In this document: positions 1 to 8,651 of the stretch, piece by piece
Layout: the number at the start of each line of letters is the position of its first letter
Position numbering within the stretch: position 1 is the stretch's first letter
Assembly: GCA_964572965.1 (NCBI GenBank)
Contig: CAZNHL010000008.1
Coordinates: 19,058-83,057, forward strand
Length of the DNA stretch: 64,000 nt
Source of the DNA: CAZNHL01 sp964572965
Lineage (GTDB): Bacteria; Bacteroidota; Bacteroidia; Cytophagales; UBA9547
Reading direction: 5' to 3'
Translations under genes and position numbers: made by a program
Notes under the pieces: model-generated
What the model was told of the DNA's origin: nothing
The model's database searches: none
The model's input: only the letters and a program-made list of their open reading frames with translations

Positions 1-217
1 ATGTTTTTTGGTTTGTATTGGGAAAGTAAGCTTCATTTGGTATTTGAAAACCTCTTCTGAAATGTCCAATATATAACATATGCTGAGACCCTTTTTACGG
101 ATTGAATGCGAATGTATATTCCGATTCTGAAGGTTTATAACTACGTTATCTTTTGTGATTCTGGTCAATTTTTATGTCGGGGTAATTGAGCAGTTTTGTT
201 TCAATAATTAATGCCCT

Positions 218-1036
218 ATGAAGAAATTACGTCTTGTTTTGTTGATTATTGGTTTTGCAATACTGTCAATAATTGATTTGTGGGCGCAGGATCTTGATAA
301 AATCAGGAGAGATGCCGAACGTAATGATCAATTGACCTATGAGGATTCTAAAAATCGTTCATCCTCTTTATCGTCATCCAAACGCTCATCTTCTTATTCT
401 TCATCATCATCATCATCATCTGACCCTTGTAGGGAGACGCTTATAGAAGCTATAGGTTCTGCAATTCAGGGTGTAATAGTAGCACAGACTGACATGCTGG
501 AAAAGAAGGACAGCGTTCCAGAAATGGTGAGTGTAGAAACGAGTTTTGATGCCAATATTTCAAAGAATGCCGGTTTTTTGTTCAGGCCACGTTTACGTGC
601 CAACTGGGGATTGTTTAGTACAGAAGCCCGTTTTTATAACCTGATAGCCCGCGACAGTGCCGGCGCTTACGGTCGCTTCGCTTATTTCGACTGGCAACCT
701 CTTATGGTGAATTTTTTTGCAAAAAAGGCTTTTAAGTTCAGAGCCGGTACTGGTTTATCTTATGAGTATTTTACAAAAAATACTTATAACGAACATACAC
801 TTCAGGTCGAGATTGCTCCGGTACGGAACTTTGTAATGAAGGCGGAGGGCAGATGGACCATTGATTACAAAACTATGATGTATGTAAGACAGGAGGCAAT
901 TCTGGAACTTGACTATCAGATCAAGACAAGAAAACATTGGGCTTTTTTCGTTGGTTTCAATGCTTCATATAATAATCTCTACCAACATAACGAATTCTGG
1001 ACTTTTGGTCCGGTGTTCAGGGTACGCTTGCAATAA
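218..1036 (+). CDS. Putative outer-membrane beta-barrel protein with Ser-rich linker
   Basis: The 272-residue product has a signal peptide (hydrophobic residues about 5-22, cleavage near WAQ-D) followed by a charged segment and a serine-rich linker (about residues 46-68) ending in a run of eight Ser. The C-terminal two thirds is made of alternating amphipathic beta-strand-like stretches with many aromatic residues and ends FRVRLQ, as in small outer-membrane beta-barrels. No specific family was recognised, so the barrel assignment is inferred from composition. It is the first gene in the window; the 217 bases before it hold nothing I recognise. The ATG at 218 is chosen because the signal peptide begins there. 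Confidence 0.65.
   Translation: MKKLRLVLLIIGFAILSIIDLWAQDLDKIRRDAERNDQLTYEDSKNRSSSLSSSKRSSSYSSSSSSSSDPCRETLIEAIGSAIQGVIVAQTDMLEKKDSVPEMVSVETSFDANISKNAGFLFRPRLRANWGLFSTEARFYNLIARDSAGAYGRFAYFDWQPLMVNFFAKKAFKFRAGTGLSYEYFTKNTYNEHTLQVEIAPVRNFVMKAEGRWTIDYKTMMYVRQEAILELDYQIKTRKHWAFFVGFNASYNNLYQHNEFWTFGPVFRVRLQ
401..418 (+). repeat. TCA trinucleotide tract in coding sequence
   Basis: Six perfect TCA units sit inside the Ser-rich linker of the preceding barrel-like gene. Gain or loss of units would stay in frame, so the tract could change linker length but would not switch the gene off. Confidence 0.8.
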
Positions 1037-1232
1037 GTAGCTCTGAAATTTGAATAGCTTCGTCGGATAATAATAACCCTTTATCGTAATTCTCCCGAAA
1101 TTGGCATTTTTTCTGTTTTGAAGGGGAGTTTTTTGCATTTACTTTGCGTTACAGGATGTAAGAACGATGTAATAAATATGTTGTTTTTGTATATTTTTCA
1201 TCGTAACTTGTTGTTAATTAGGCTTAGTTTTA

Positions 1233-1805
1233 ATGCGTATGAGGGGATTTGTGATTGTGATGTTTGCACTTACTTTGTGGTCTTTTACATCTGGTACAGA
1301 TGCTGAGGAGAAAATAGAGTGGGGTACAAAAGAGATTACCTGGCGGGATTTTAAAGGCAAGTCTGATAATAAAGAGGCCAGAGCTATTGCAGCAACAAAT
1401 ACCGTTATTGATATGCAGATGTCGGCCAACGATAAAGGGCCGGTTAAAGTCAAGCTTAGAACAGTCCTGAATGCGCATTCTTCCTGGACAATTACTGAGT
1501 CCAATACAATACTTGAACATGAGCTCAAGCATTTTGATATCTGTGAATTGTACGCCAGAAAACTTAGGAAGAAGTTGTCTGAGACAAAATTCAGCGGAAG
1601 CAATTATGAAGATCAGGTTTACATGATTTATGTACAATACAATGCTGAAATGGATATGCAACAGGATCTTTACGATCATTCTACAGAACACTCACTAAAT
1701 CTGGCCAACCAGAAAGAATGGAATAACAATATCAAAAAGGAATTAGAAGTATTAAAAGCTTATAGTTCTCCTGAAGTGTTTTTGCAGGTGAACTGGACAA
1801 AATAG
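1233..1805 (+). CDS. DUF922-like secreted zinc-protease-like protein
   Basis: The 190-residue protein has an N-terminal signal peptide-like segment (residues about 5-20). An HExxH zinc-metallopeptidase signature is seen as HELKH at residues 96-100, followed by FDICELYARK, which matches the DUF922 arrangement of HExxHFD. A second conserved-looking stretch, YDHSTEHSLN near residue 150, also resembles DUF922 proteins, where a later His completes the site. The substrate is unknown. Export followed by action in the periplasm or outside the cell is inferred. It is a single gene, followed by a clear Rho-independent terminator. Long antisense ORFs overlap it and are judged shadows. Confidence 0.75.
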   Translation: MRMRGFVIVMFALTLWSFTSGTDAEEKIEWGTKEITWRDFKGKSDNKEARAIAATNTVIDMQMSANDKGPVKVKLRTVLNAHSSWTITESNTILEHELKHFDICELYARKLRKKLSETKFSGSNYEDQVYMIYVQYNAEMDMQQDLYDHSTEHSLNLANQKEWNNNIKKELEVLKAYSSPEVFLQVNWTK

Positions 1806-1829
1806 TTGAACTAATGATTGGTCTTGCCG

Positions 1830-1861
1830 AGCCGCTCTCTTAAAAAGGAGCGGCTTTTTTT
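1830..1861 (+). terminator. Rho-independent terminator after the DUF922 gene
   Basis: An 8-bp GC-rich stem, AGCCGCTC (1830-1837) with GAGCGGCT (1848-1855), is followed directly by a run of T. It lies 25 bases after the stop codon of the upstream gene. Confidence 0.85.
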
Positions 1862-1960
1862 AGCTTTTTATAACAGATGTAAGTTTAATTGATAAGTCGT
1901 TATCAGGCAATTTGTTACATATAGCTTTATTTGTAGCCAATAGGAAAGTATTTTTTAGCT

Positions 1961-3816
1961 ATGAGATTATTTTTTGTGGGAGTTTATGTGGTATTACTTT
2001 ACCATGTTTGTACAGATTTAGAGGCAGCTACGTACTACAGAACAAGGCAGTCGGGCAGCTGGCACGATGCACGATCCTGGCAGATCAGTTCAATCCGTGA
2101 TTTTTCCGGAGAGACCGGAACTGCTACCCGCCCGCCGGACTATACATCTGATAGCATATCGATTTTACATCAGGTTGAGGTGTCTCAAGCCTTAACTATT
2201 GATCAGACTTATATTGCTGCAGGAGGAAAATTGATTTTAGTAGATGGAGCAGCAACTATACTGACAATTAATGATGGAGCAGGGGTTGACTTAATTGTAA
2301 ACGGAACGCTGGAGGACCATCAGACCTCAAATGTACTATGGGTCGGTAATGCCAAATGGCAAATGGGCCTAACCGGTACACTTTTAAAGACAAAGAGTAC
2401 TTCTGCTGTTAATTGGCAAAATAAACACTTTGGAGGTAATGACGCTATTCCTGCAAGTAGTAATTGGATTTATCAGAAGCGTTTTGCTGATAATCCATCC
2501 ATTGTAACTGCTAACGCTGTATATGGAAATTTGATTTTTGAGAATGTCTCGCCGACTTTCTGGGACGCAATGCAGGTTGGTAGCAGGTTAACAGGAACAG
2601 TAAATACTGCGCAGGTGAAGGGGAATTTTATTGTGAGACCTAATTGTAAAATCTACCTGGACAACAGTGCTCCCAGGTTGTATTTGATTGAGGGTAATCT
2701 GGAAATACTGGCAGGAGCGGAGCTGAATCTGGCATCAAATGTGCCTACAGGTGCTTCCGGAGCAACGGGTTTTGAAATTAAGGGAGATTTGATTGTTGAT
2801 GGTAAATTGAGCTATAATGCTACACTGGCAACAAGCTTCAACCGGCAACTTTACTTTTCCGGCACAAATGTACAATCAATTAAAGGCAGTGGCACATTAG
2901 GTGTTTCAAACCTTACTATTGANNNNNNNNNNCAAGCTATGTGAAGTTAAACAGAAGCGTATCGGTCGATCACCAACTGCAGTTGAAGCTTGGGTATATT
3001 TTACTGAACAATCAATTGCTTGAAATGCTTGATCCTTCGTTTGAGTCGCTTGTAACGGGTGCAGGTTATCTTAAAGCTGAAGATCAAAGCTGCGCTTCAC
3101 AATTCAGTAGACAGTTATCTGAAAATGCAGAGTATAGTTTTCCTTTTGGTGCTGAAGGGAATCTGTTTCCTGTATTTGTAAAGGGAACAGGAAATGCCGG
3201 GAAAGTTACTTTGAGTACTTATGGTACTCCCGCTGACAATCTTGCAACGCCTCAATGGAAAACAAAAGATTTGAACCTGCCTTTACAGGAAGTAAAAGAT
3301 GTGGCAAATTGTTATGCTGACAGATTTTGGATGACGTCCTATAGCGCTTCTGTAGTTTCGGAAATAAGCTTTACAGTGAACACTTTTGAAGTACCTGCTT
3401 TAATGACCGGTTGGAAAGCATACCATTATGACACGCTTCAGGCAACATGGAAAGAAACCATTTTAAAGAATAGTTTCCGGGACTTAAAAGCAAATGTCGA
3501 TGCTGTAAATTCTGCAAGCTACTGGTGTTTGAGAGGGAAAAGTATTTCTTTGGCATTAGACAAGCCTGATATGAAACCGGATATAAAGAGTAGTGTTTCA
3601 GAGAAATATTGGATTGCTAATGATTATTTAAATTGGGTGGCGACTGATTCCGTTAACCGGTTAGTGATATATGATCAGGAAGGCCGTTTAGTTAAAGAAG
3701 CTTTTAGTCTCATAGATAATTGTTTATCGGTTGCTGAATTGGCTGTTGGTCTTTATTATGTCTGGCTGGATTTAGGCAGCAGGGTAGAGCGGGTAAAGTT
3801 AATGAAGCAGCTTTAA
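1961..3816 (+). CDS. T9SS-secreted surface protein, interrupted by an assembly gap
   Basis: Two reading frames on either side of a 10-N gap form one gene. The upstream part (from ATG 1961) has a signal peptide and a W-rich start, SGSWHDARSW, typical of exported Bacteroidota proteins, then beta-helix-like repeats (LILVDGAATILTINDG and similar). The downstream part reads open straight out of the gap (SYVKLNRSVSV) and ends with a type-A T9SS sorting domain of about 70 residues: RLVIYDQEGRLV, then GLYYVWL, then the Lys-rich end KLMKQL. The frames differ, so the true gap length must be 2 modulo 3, not 10. Function is unknown; adhesion or surface display is inferred. Its TAA overlaps the next gene's ATG by one base. 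Confidence 0.7.
2923..2932. other. Assembly gap (10 N)
   Basis: The ten Ns fall inside the T9SS cargo gene and the reading frame changes across them. The run is therefore a placeholder of unknown length, and the short frame that ends at 2944 is artefactual. Confidence 0.95.
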
Positions 3817-4433
3817 TGAGGAAGAAGATGAGTTATAACCCGAAAATTCACGATCGTAAATCAATACGCTTGAAAGGTTATGATTATTCAAAAGCAGGTT
3901 TGTATTTTATAACAATTTGTTGTCAGGATAGAGTACATTGTTTTGGACATGTCAAAAATGGTATGATGATATTGAATGATGCGGGGCGGATGATTGAAAA
4001 ATGGTATTGGGAATTGGAGAACAAATATCCCGATAAACGTTGTCATGAAATGCTGGTCATGCCCAATCATTTCCATTGTATCGTTGAAAATTTGGATAAT
4101 GGTATCCCGGACGCCCACGTAGTGGTGCCCCTAAGTGGGCGTCCGGATATAAACGACGGTCGTCCGGACGGTACCGACGTTCATCCGATATATGGTCCCC
4201 GCAACCAAAAAACCAACGCAACCATCGGTGACGCGATGGATTGGTTTAAAACCATGACCACCAATGAATATATCCTTGGTGTAAAAACGTTGAATTGGCC
4301 ACCGTTTAACCGGAAATTATGGCAACGCAATTATTACGAACACATCATTCGCTGCGAACAGGCATATCAAAGAATTACAGATTACATTATCGCCAATCCG
4401 GCCAATTGGAAAGAAGATAAATTCTTTTTGTAG
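3816..4433 (+). CDS. REP-associated tyrosine transposase (RAYT, Y1/IS200-like)
   Basis: The 205-residue protein has the RAYT layout: an N-terminal GYDYSKAGLYFITICCQDR strand, the metal-binding HUH-type motif MPNHFHCIVE (HFH), and the C-terminal QRNYYEHIIR with the candidate catalytic Tyr, followed by YIIANPANW. RAYTs are single-copy domesticated relatives of IS200/IS605 transposases that act on REP palindromes. A Gly/Arg/Pro/Asp-rich insert (about residues 97-126) between the HFH motif and the central helix is encoded by a REP-like palindrome. ATG 3816 overlaps the preceding stop; ATG 3828 is an alternative start. No terminal inverted repeats of an insertion sequence were seen. Confidence 0.88.
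   Translation: MRKKMSYNPKIHDRKSIRLKGYDYSKAGLYFITICCQDRVHCFGHVKNGMMILNDAGRMIEKWYWELENKYPDKRCHEMLVMPNHFHCIVENLDNGIPDAHVVVPLSGRPDINDGRPDGTDVHPIYGPRNQKTNATIGDAMDWFKTMTTNEYILGVKTLNWPPFNRKLWQRNYYEHIIRCEQAYQRITDYIIANPANWKEDKFFL
4107..4146. repeat. REP-like palindrome inside the RAYT gene
   Basis: Perfect 12-bp arms, CCGGACGCCCAC (4107-4118) and GTGGGCGTCCGG (4135-4146), flank a 16-nt loop. A further CGTCCGGA copy lies at 4161-4168. The sequence is translated in frame as an insert in the transposase. Confidence 0.8.
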
Positions 4434-4443
4434 AAATGATAGG

Positions 4444-5016
4444 TTATTCTACCACAATATCATGTTTAAGTAACAAGCCCGGTAAGCCATGTAAAGAGAA
4501 TTTTGCCTTTTTGATGTCGTTGTTTTCCGGATCAAAAGCATAGTTTCGGGCAGTTTCAAAGTTGGCGTGCTTCAGAATTGTCTTATTAAATACTGCCCTG
4601 GATAAGTCGCAGTTCAGGAAAACAGCACTGGTTAGGTTGGCATCGGCAAAGTTTACATCCTTCATAGAAGTATTGCTGAACTTTGTTTTAGCCATTTTTT
4701 TATGAGAGAATGAGGCATAGTCTAAGACACAATCCTCGAAATAAACACTGAAAAGGAAATCTTCGCATTCACTGAAATTGATGCCAAGCAGTTTACAGCC
4801 CTTGAATATAGCATTGTTCAGTGAGGTTCGGTTAAATTTTACCATTGCCAGATTGCAATTGATAAACTCACAATCAAGAAAACGAAGGCGGGATAAATTA
4901 CTTTGACTGAAGTCGCATTGTTTAAAGATACATCTTTCAAACTCACCATTCTTAAGGTCCTGCTCTGTAAAAGATATTTTGTCAAAGGTTTGATCCAGGT
5001 GTGTCGTCTCGTTCAT
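4444..5016 (-). CDS. Pentapeptide-repeat protein
   Basis: The 190-residue protein is built of A(D/N)Lxx-type pentapeptides (FERCIFKQCDFSQSNLSRLRF and later NFADANLTSAVF), predicting a right-handed quadrilateral beta-helix. The C-terminal segment, ENNDIKKAKFSLHGLPGLL, is typical of a widespread group of Qnr-like pentapeptide proteins in many bacteria. Qnr-type members can protect DNA gyrase, but that activity is not shown here. There is no signal peptide, so it is probably cytoplasmic. It converges with the RAYT gene, with only 10 bases between the stops. Confidence 0.88.
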   Translation of the reverse strand: MNETTHLDQTFDKISFTEQDLKNGEFERCIFKQCDFSQSNLSRLRFLDCEFINCNLAMVKFNRTSLNNAIFKGCKLLGINFSECEDFLFSVYFEDCVLDYASFSHKKMAKTKFSNTSMKDVNFADANLTSAVFLNCDLSRAVFNKTILKHANFETARNYAFDPENNDIKKAKFSLHGLPGLLLKHDIVVE

Positions 5017-5035
5017 TATTCGGTATTTGTGTGAT

Positions 5036-5076
5036 GACCTGTAAAAGCTGAGCTTAAAACTCAGCTTTTACAGGTC
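5036..5076. repeat. Long perfect hairpin between operons
   Basis: Perfect 17-bp arms (5036-5052 and 5060-5076; GACCTGTAAAAGCTGAG and its complement) surround a 7-nt loop. It lies just 3' of the small minus-strand ORF and just 5' of the pentapeptide gene. There is no U-run on the minus-strand side, so it is not a classical terminator. It may still act as a processing or termination hairpin, or be a dispersed repeat. Confidence 0.7.
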
Positions 5077-5088
5077 AAAACTATATTG

Positions 5089-5244
5089 TTACTTCTCTTC
5101 TTTTGTGTCGTCTGTGTCGTTACTTTCTTCCTCTTCACTTTTGGGTAAGAAGTATTTTGCTAAAATGGCATTGATTAATTTGGAACGTTCACTTTGAGTA
5201 AGTGCGGCAATCTCTTCAAGTATTTTATCTATTTTGCCAGCCAT
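5089..5244 (-). CDS. 51-residue acidic-tailed small protein coupled to the S46 peptidase
   Basis: This short frame begins with ATG only two bases after the TAA of the S46 peptidase gene and runs 51 codons. The product starts MAGKIDKILEEIAAL, has an amphipathic helix to about residue 32 and ends in a Glu/Asp/Lys tail (EEEESNDTDDTKEEK). The helical part loosely resembles the N-terminal dimerisation region of ribosomal protein bL12, but I do not claim homology. Tight spacing implies translational coupling to the peptidase. No signal peptide is present, so it should stay in the cytoplasm while the peptidase is exported. Confidence 0.6.
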   Translation of the reverse strand: MAGKIDKILEEIAALTQSERSKLINAILAKYFLPKSEEEESNDTDDTKEEK

Positions 5245-5246
5245 AA

Positions 5247-7325
5247 TTAACGTTTATCAAGTTCTTTTACAATACGGTTTGCCTTGTAGACATATTTCAA
5301 TGCAGCATACATGCCACCTGCGTGTACTGATACTGTACGGTTTTTTGTTTCCAGGAAGATGAAACGTCCCGGTAAGCTTTCAATATTACCGTCAAAGATC
5401 AAGCCGACCACTTCTTTATTTATATTGATCATAGGGCTGCCTGAGTTTCCTCCGATAATATCATTAGTAGAAACAAAGTTGATAGAGCTTTGTAATAGTT
5501 CTTTTGACGGGTTTTCCCAGCGCTTAGGCAATGACCATGGGTATTGGCCCTCATTGGAATAGTAGCGGTCATAAAGGCCATAGAAAGTGGTTTTTACCGG
5601 AGCCGTGGTGCCATTGTAATCAAAACCTTTTACAGTACCATCTGCCAGGCGCAAACTGAAGTTGGCATCGGGAGGGAACTGCTCACCGTAAATTTCGAAT
5701 TGCAGACGGGCTAACTTAGCAGTAAGGGCCGCTTCTTTTTTTATCAGAGAATCAGCCTTGTCAGTAGCTGTTTTTAGGTCTCTGTAAGCAGTAGTTCCCA
5801 ATAAAATCAAAGGATCAGTCGATTTTAGAATTGATTCAGGTGCACCATTTACAAGGTTTTTGATTTCATCTTTATTATAAAGTTTACTTTCGTTTATATA
5901 TAATGCAGCTGTTGATTCTACTGTTTTGTCTTCAAACAATACAAATAATTTGTTGTTAAGTCTATGGTGAGCCTCCTTTAGCTGGGCCGCAAGCAATTGA
6001 GCTTCCAATGTTTTGTCAGAATGCAAATTAAGTGCTAAAAGCTCTTCTTTAGCCTTTTTGATAGCAGAAGTGTCTTTGCCTTCCGTCAATAGGTGGGCAT
6101 ATTTAGCAAGACTCAAAGCAACATTATAGCCTTCTGCGTTCCAGTCTCTTGGTCCCAAAGTAATAGTAGTAGGGAAGTAGCTGCGCATTGCTTGACGGCT
6201 ATCGCTGATTTCAGTCCAAAGTTTTGTCTGTACTTTAAGCTTTGGGTTTTGCTCGACTTTACTATAAAAGTCTTTTTCAAATGCTTTCTTTTTAGCAACG
6301 ATATAAGGGTCTTTTAAACCAGCATATTGTCCTGAAAGAGCTTTAAACGAATTTTCTAAGCTGAAAACTTCGTTGGTAAGGCTGTCAATTTTTGCTGTTT
6401 CATTGTATTTGTGAAGAATATCTGCCCGGCTACGGATTGTTTCCAGCAGAAATGGGAAGTATTGATCTTTAAAGAAATCCAACTGAGCAGAGGTTGCCAA
6501 TCTGTCTGTTCGTCCCGGATTACCAACTACAAATACTGCTTCACCCGCTTTTGCGCCGGCCGGATTGAATTTGAAGTAGTGATTAGGTTTGAAAGGTTTG
6601 CCATTTTCGTCATATACACGAAAGAAAGAGCAGTCAAGTGCATAGCGAGGATAAGTGAAGTTGTCGGGATCGCCACCGAAGAAACCTAGTTGCAATTCAG
6701 GCATGAATACCAAACGCACATCTTTATAGCGTTTAAAGCCCTGTAACGAGTATTTGCCTCCTTTATAGAAAGATACTACCTGAAGTTCCAAATCTTTCCA
6801 GTCAGCATTTTGCTGGTATTGTTTTTTGATAGCAGCAAGCAAAGAATCTTTTACTTTCTCCTGTTTATCATCAGCAATATTTTCTAAAGTCTGGTTGACC
6901 TGTGCTGTGATGTCCTGGCGTTTTACCAATTGATCTACAAACAAACCGGGTACTTTACGTTCTTCTGCAAGTGTTTTAGCATAAAAACCGGTTGCGCTCA
7001 GGTCTTCTCCTTTCAACTGTACGGCAGTACCTGATTCTCTGGCGCAGTGATGGTTTGTCATTACAAGCCCTTCTGCAGAAACAAATGAGGCAGAGCAATA
7101 TGTTGCAAAACGCAATGCAGACATTTGTACGTCGTCAAGCCATTCCTGAGTAGGACGGAAATTGTATGTTTGCTGAAAGTAATCGAGTGGAGGATTATCA
7201 AACGTCCACATTTTACCATTGTCGAAGCGACCAAAAGTAACCGTGTCTGTATTTACTTTGTTTTGGGCTTGAGTGTTTAATGATAAAAAGGCAAGGGCAG
7301 ATGCCAGAATCAGCTTTGTTTTCAT
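5247..7325 (-). CDS. S46 family dipeptidyl-peptidase (DPP7/DPP11-like)
   Basis: This exported serine exopeptidase releases dipeptides from the N terminus of peptides in the periplasm. From the preferred ATG at 7325 it is 692 residues, against roughly 700-720 for the family. The signal peptide is KTKLILASALAFLSLNTQAQ. The catalytic His lies in GLVMTNHHC (His 92-93), the Asp in YALDCSFFR, and the Ser in GGNSGSP (Ser about 628), spaced as in S46 enzymes. The region after the Ser (LIFDGNIESLPGRF) differs from my recollection of the Porphyromonas DPP7 and DPP11 sequences around the P1-selecting residue, so specificity cannot be assigned. An alternative ATG is at 7334. A 51-residue ORF follows immediately. 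Confidence 0.93.
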   Translation of the reverse strand: MKTKLILASALAFLSLNTQAQNKVNTDTVTFGRFDNGKMWTFDNPPLDYFQQTYNFRPTQEWLDDVQMSALRFATYCSASFVSAEGLVMTNHHCARESGTAVQLKGEDLSATGFYAKTLAEERKVPGLFVDQLVKRQDITAQVNQTLENIADDKQEKVKDSLLAAIKKQYQQNADWKDLELQVVSFYKGGKYSLQGFKRYKDVRLVFMPELQLGFFGGDPDNFTYPRYALDCSFFRVYDENGKPFKPNHYFKFNPAGAKAGEAVFVVGNPGRTDRLATSAQLDFFKDQYFPFLLETIRSRADILHKYNETAKIDSLTNEVFSLENSFKALSGQYAGLKDPYIVAKKKAFEKDFYSKVEQNPKLKVQTKLWTEISDSRQAMRSYFPTTITLGPRDWNAEGYNVALSLAKYAHLLTEGKDTSAIKKAKEELLALNLHSDKTLEAQLLAAQLKEAHHRLNNKLFVLFEDKTVESTAALYINESKLYNKDEIKNLVNGAPESILKSTDPLILLGTTAYRDLKTATDKADSLIKKEAALTAKLARLQFEIYGEQFPPDANFSLRLADGTVKGFDYNGTTAPVKTTFYGLYDRYYSNEGQYPWSLPKRWENPSKELLQSSINFVSTNDIIGGNSGSPMININKEVVGLIFDGNIESLPGRFIFLETKNRTVSVHAGGMYAALKYVYKANRIVKELDKR

Positions 7326-7470
7326 AAAAGTCATTTGATTGGGAAATCCAGTATGTTATACATGGAAAAGTAATCCAATTTTAATAATAAATGAGAGAAA
7401 AAGCTATTTATTGGCGGAATTATTGGGTAGAAGAGACTTTGCTTTTTATAGATTTCTTATTTGTATAAAA

Positions 7471-7502
7471 AAACAGAGGGTACCAGAAAGGTACCCTCTG
7501 TT
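7471..7502 (-). terminator. Rho-independent terminator (bidirectional shape)
   Basis: A 13-bp stem, AACAGAGGGTACC (7472-7484) with GGTACCCTCTGTT (7490-7502), has a 5-nt loop. On the minus strand it is followed by seven Ts, which ends the lipoprotein gene at 7525. A T-run on the plus-strand side makes it potentially bidirectional. Confidence 0.9.
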
Positions 7503-7524
7503 TTTGGCAATAATATTTAGTTAA

Positions 7525-7932
7525 CTACTTAATTCCTGTAATATTTGCATAGTTGCCATTTGTATATGCAACTGTAAAGTTGATAGTGTTGCCTGATATT
7601 GTAGCATTACCTGTTCCGTTAGGGAAAGACTGGCTCAATTTATAGTCATTTCCTGATTTGGTAATTGCCATTTTACTCAGGATAACATCTGGGCCTGCAG
7701 CATTATTATAATAGTCAATTACTACTTTCACATTGTTGTTATCTACCCTTGAAACTACCAGTTTGTCTGCGCTATTTGGGGTTGATGATCCTATATGAGT
7801 TCTATATGTTTTCATCTGGTAATTACCGGATATTGCACTTGCATTGTCAGGATTAACCTCTGTTGAAGTTGATATCTTGCATGAATACAGAGAGGTACTG
7901 GCTAAGAAGCTGATTAATAGTAATTTTTTCAT
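7525..7932 (-). CDS. Small lipoprotein of unknown function
   Basis: The chosen ATG at 7932 gives about 135 residues beginning MKKLLLISFLASTSLYSC, a lipoprotein signal with the lipid-modified Cys at about residue 18. The mature part is Asn/Ser/Thr-rich with alternating beta strands (GNYQMKTYRTH, KLVVSRVDNNNVKVVIDYY, NTINFTVAYTNG). This resembles small lipocalin-like or META-like sandwich domains, but no family is recognised. The longer frame from 7959 adds nine residues before the signal peptide and is less likely. It is monocistronic, with its own terminator. Confidence 0.7.
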   Translation of the reverse strand: MKKLLLISFLASTSLYSCKISTSTEVNPDNASAISGNYQMKTYRTHIGSSTPNSADKLVVSRVDNNNVKVVIDYYNNAAGPDVILSKMAITKSGNDYKLSQSFPNGTGNATISGNTINFTVAYTNGNYANITGIK

Positions 7933-8021
7933 TTTTGAATAGTTGATAAAGGATTGCAATGATAAGGAAAAATAGTGTTGTTGGTTGTATGTGATTTCTA
8001 ATTTCTATTAATAAATAAGAC

Positions 8022-8645
8022 TTACGGCTTGGTTTGCACAATCATTGTTCTGAATGTGAGGTTGATTCTTGGTGTGGATACTTTCTTTGATTTAGGCAGG
8101 CAATGCAGCCAGTTGCTTTGGGTAGCATCTTTCATAATGAGCAGACTACCGTTTTCCAATGTTAGAGAAACTACTTCTTTGGATTCTTTATGTTTAAGAG
8201 AAAATTTTCGTTCTGCACCAAAGCTGAGTGAGGCAATAGCTGTGTTTTTGCCCAAAGACTTTTCGTCGTCGCTGTGCCAGGCCATCCCTTCGTCACCGTT
8301 GTGGTATAGGTTCAGTAGGCAGGAGTTAAACTGAACACCTGTCTTTTCTTCTACAATAGTCTTTAGATACAGTAATTCTTTTGTCCAGGGTAAAGCTTGC
8401 TTAGTGGTGTTTGAGTATGTATAAGAGTAATTGTCGTTGCCATACCAGGCAACTTTTCTTTTGGTAATGATGTGTTTGCCGAAAATAACCGCTTCGTCAT
8501 TTCTCCAAAGAATTTCATTGAGCAGATAATTAAAATAATGATCCGCTTCTTTTTGTCCGAATATTTTGCCCCAATAATTGACCGTTCCGTCTTGCGGTAA
8601 CAAGTTCTTTGCAGGGTCAATCGGGTCTTTGAATAAGTCCATCAT
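8022..8645 (-). CDS. AlkB-like Fe(II)/2-oxoglutarate dioxygenase
   Basis: Oxidative DNA dealkylation (1-methyladenine, 3-methylcytosine) is the family function. The 207-residue protein carries the iron-binding HxD at His124/Asp126 (AWHSDDE), the distal His181 (WLHCLP) and the 2-oxoglutarate-binding Arg pair in RINLTFR (193-199). The substrate-lid strands before NLYHNGDEG also fit. It lies 6 bases downstream of a methyltransferase/AraC gene on the same strand, which strongly suggests an adaptive-response operon against alkylating agents. It belongs to the compact AlkB/ALKBH2-3 type. Confidence 0.9.
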   Translation of the reverse strand: MMDLFKDPIDPAKNLLPQDGTVNYWGKIFGQKEADHYFNYLLNEILWRNDEAVIFGKHIITKRKVAWYGNDNYSYTYSNTTKQALPWTKELLYLKTIVEEKTGVQFNSCLLNLYHNGDEGMAWHSDDEKSLGKNTAIASLSFGAERKFSLKHKESKEVVSLTLENGSLLIMKDATQSNWLHCLPKSKKVSTPRINLTFRTMIVQTKP

Positions 8646-8651
8646 TAGCAG

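Noticed and set aside
1214..1691. Two long minus-strand frames opposite the DUF922-like gene
   Set aside because: They are antisense to a gene with a clear HExxH motif and signal peptide, and their products have no recognisable features.
3816..4433. Complete IS200/IS605 insertion sequence
   Set aside because: There is no companion tnpB or subterminal hairpin pair at the gene ends. Gene features fit a domesticated RAYT.
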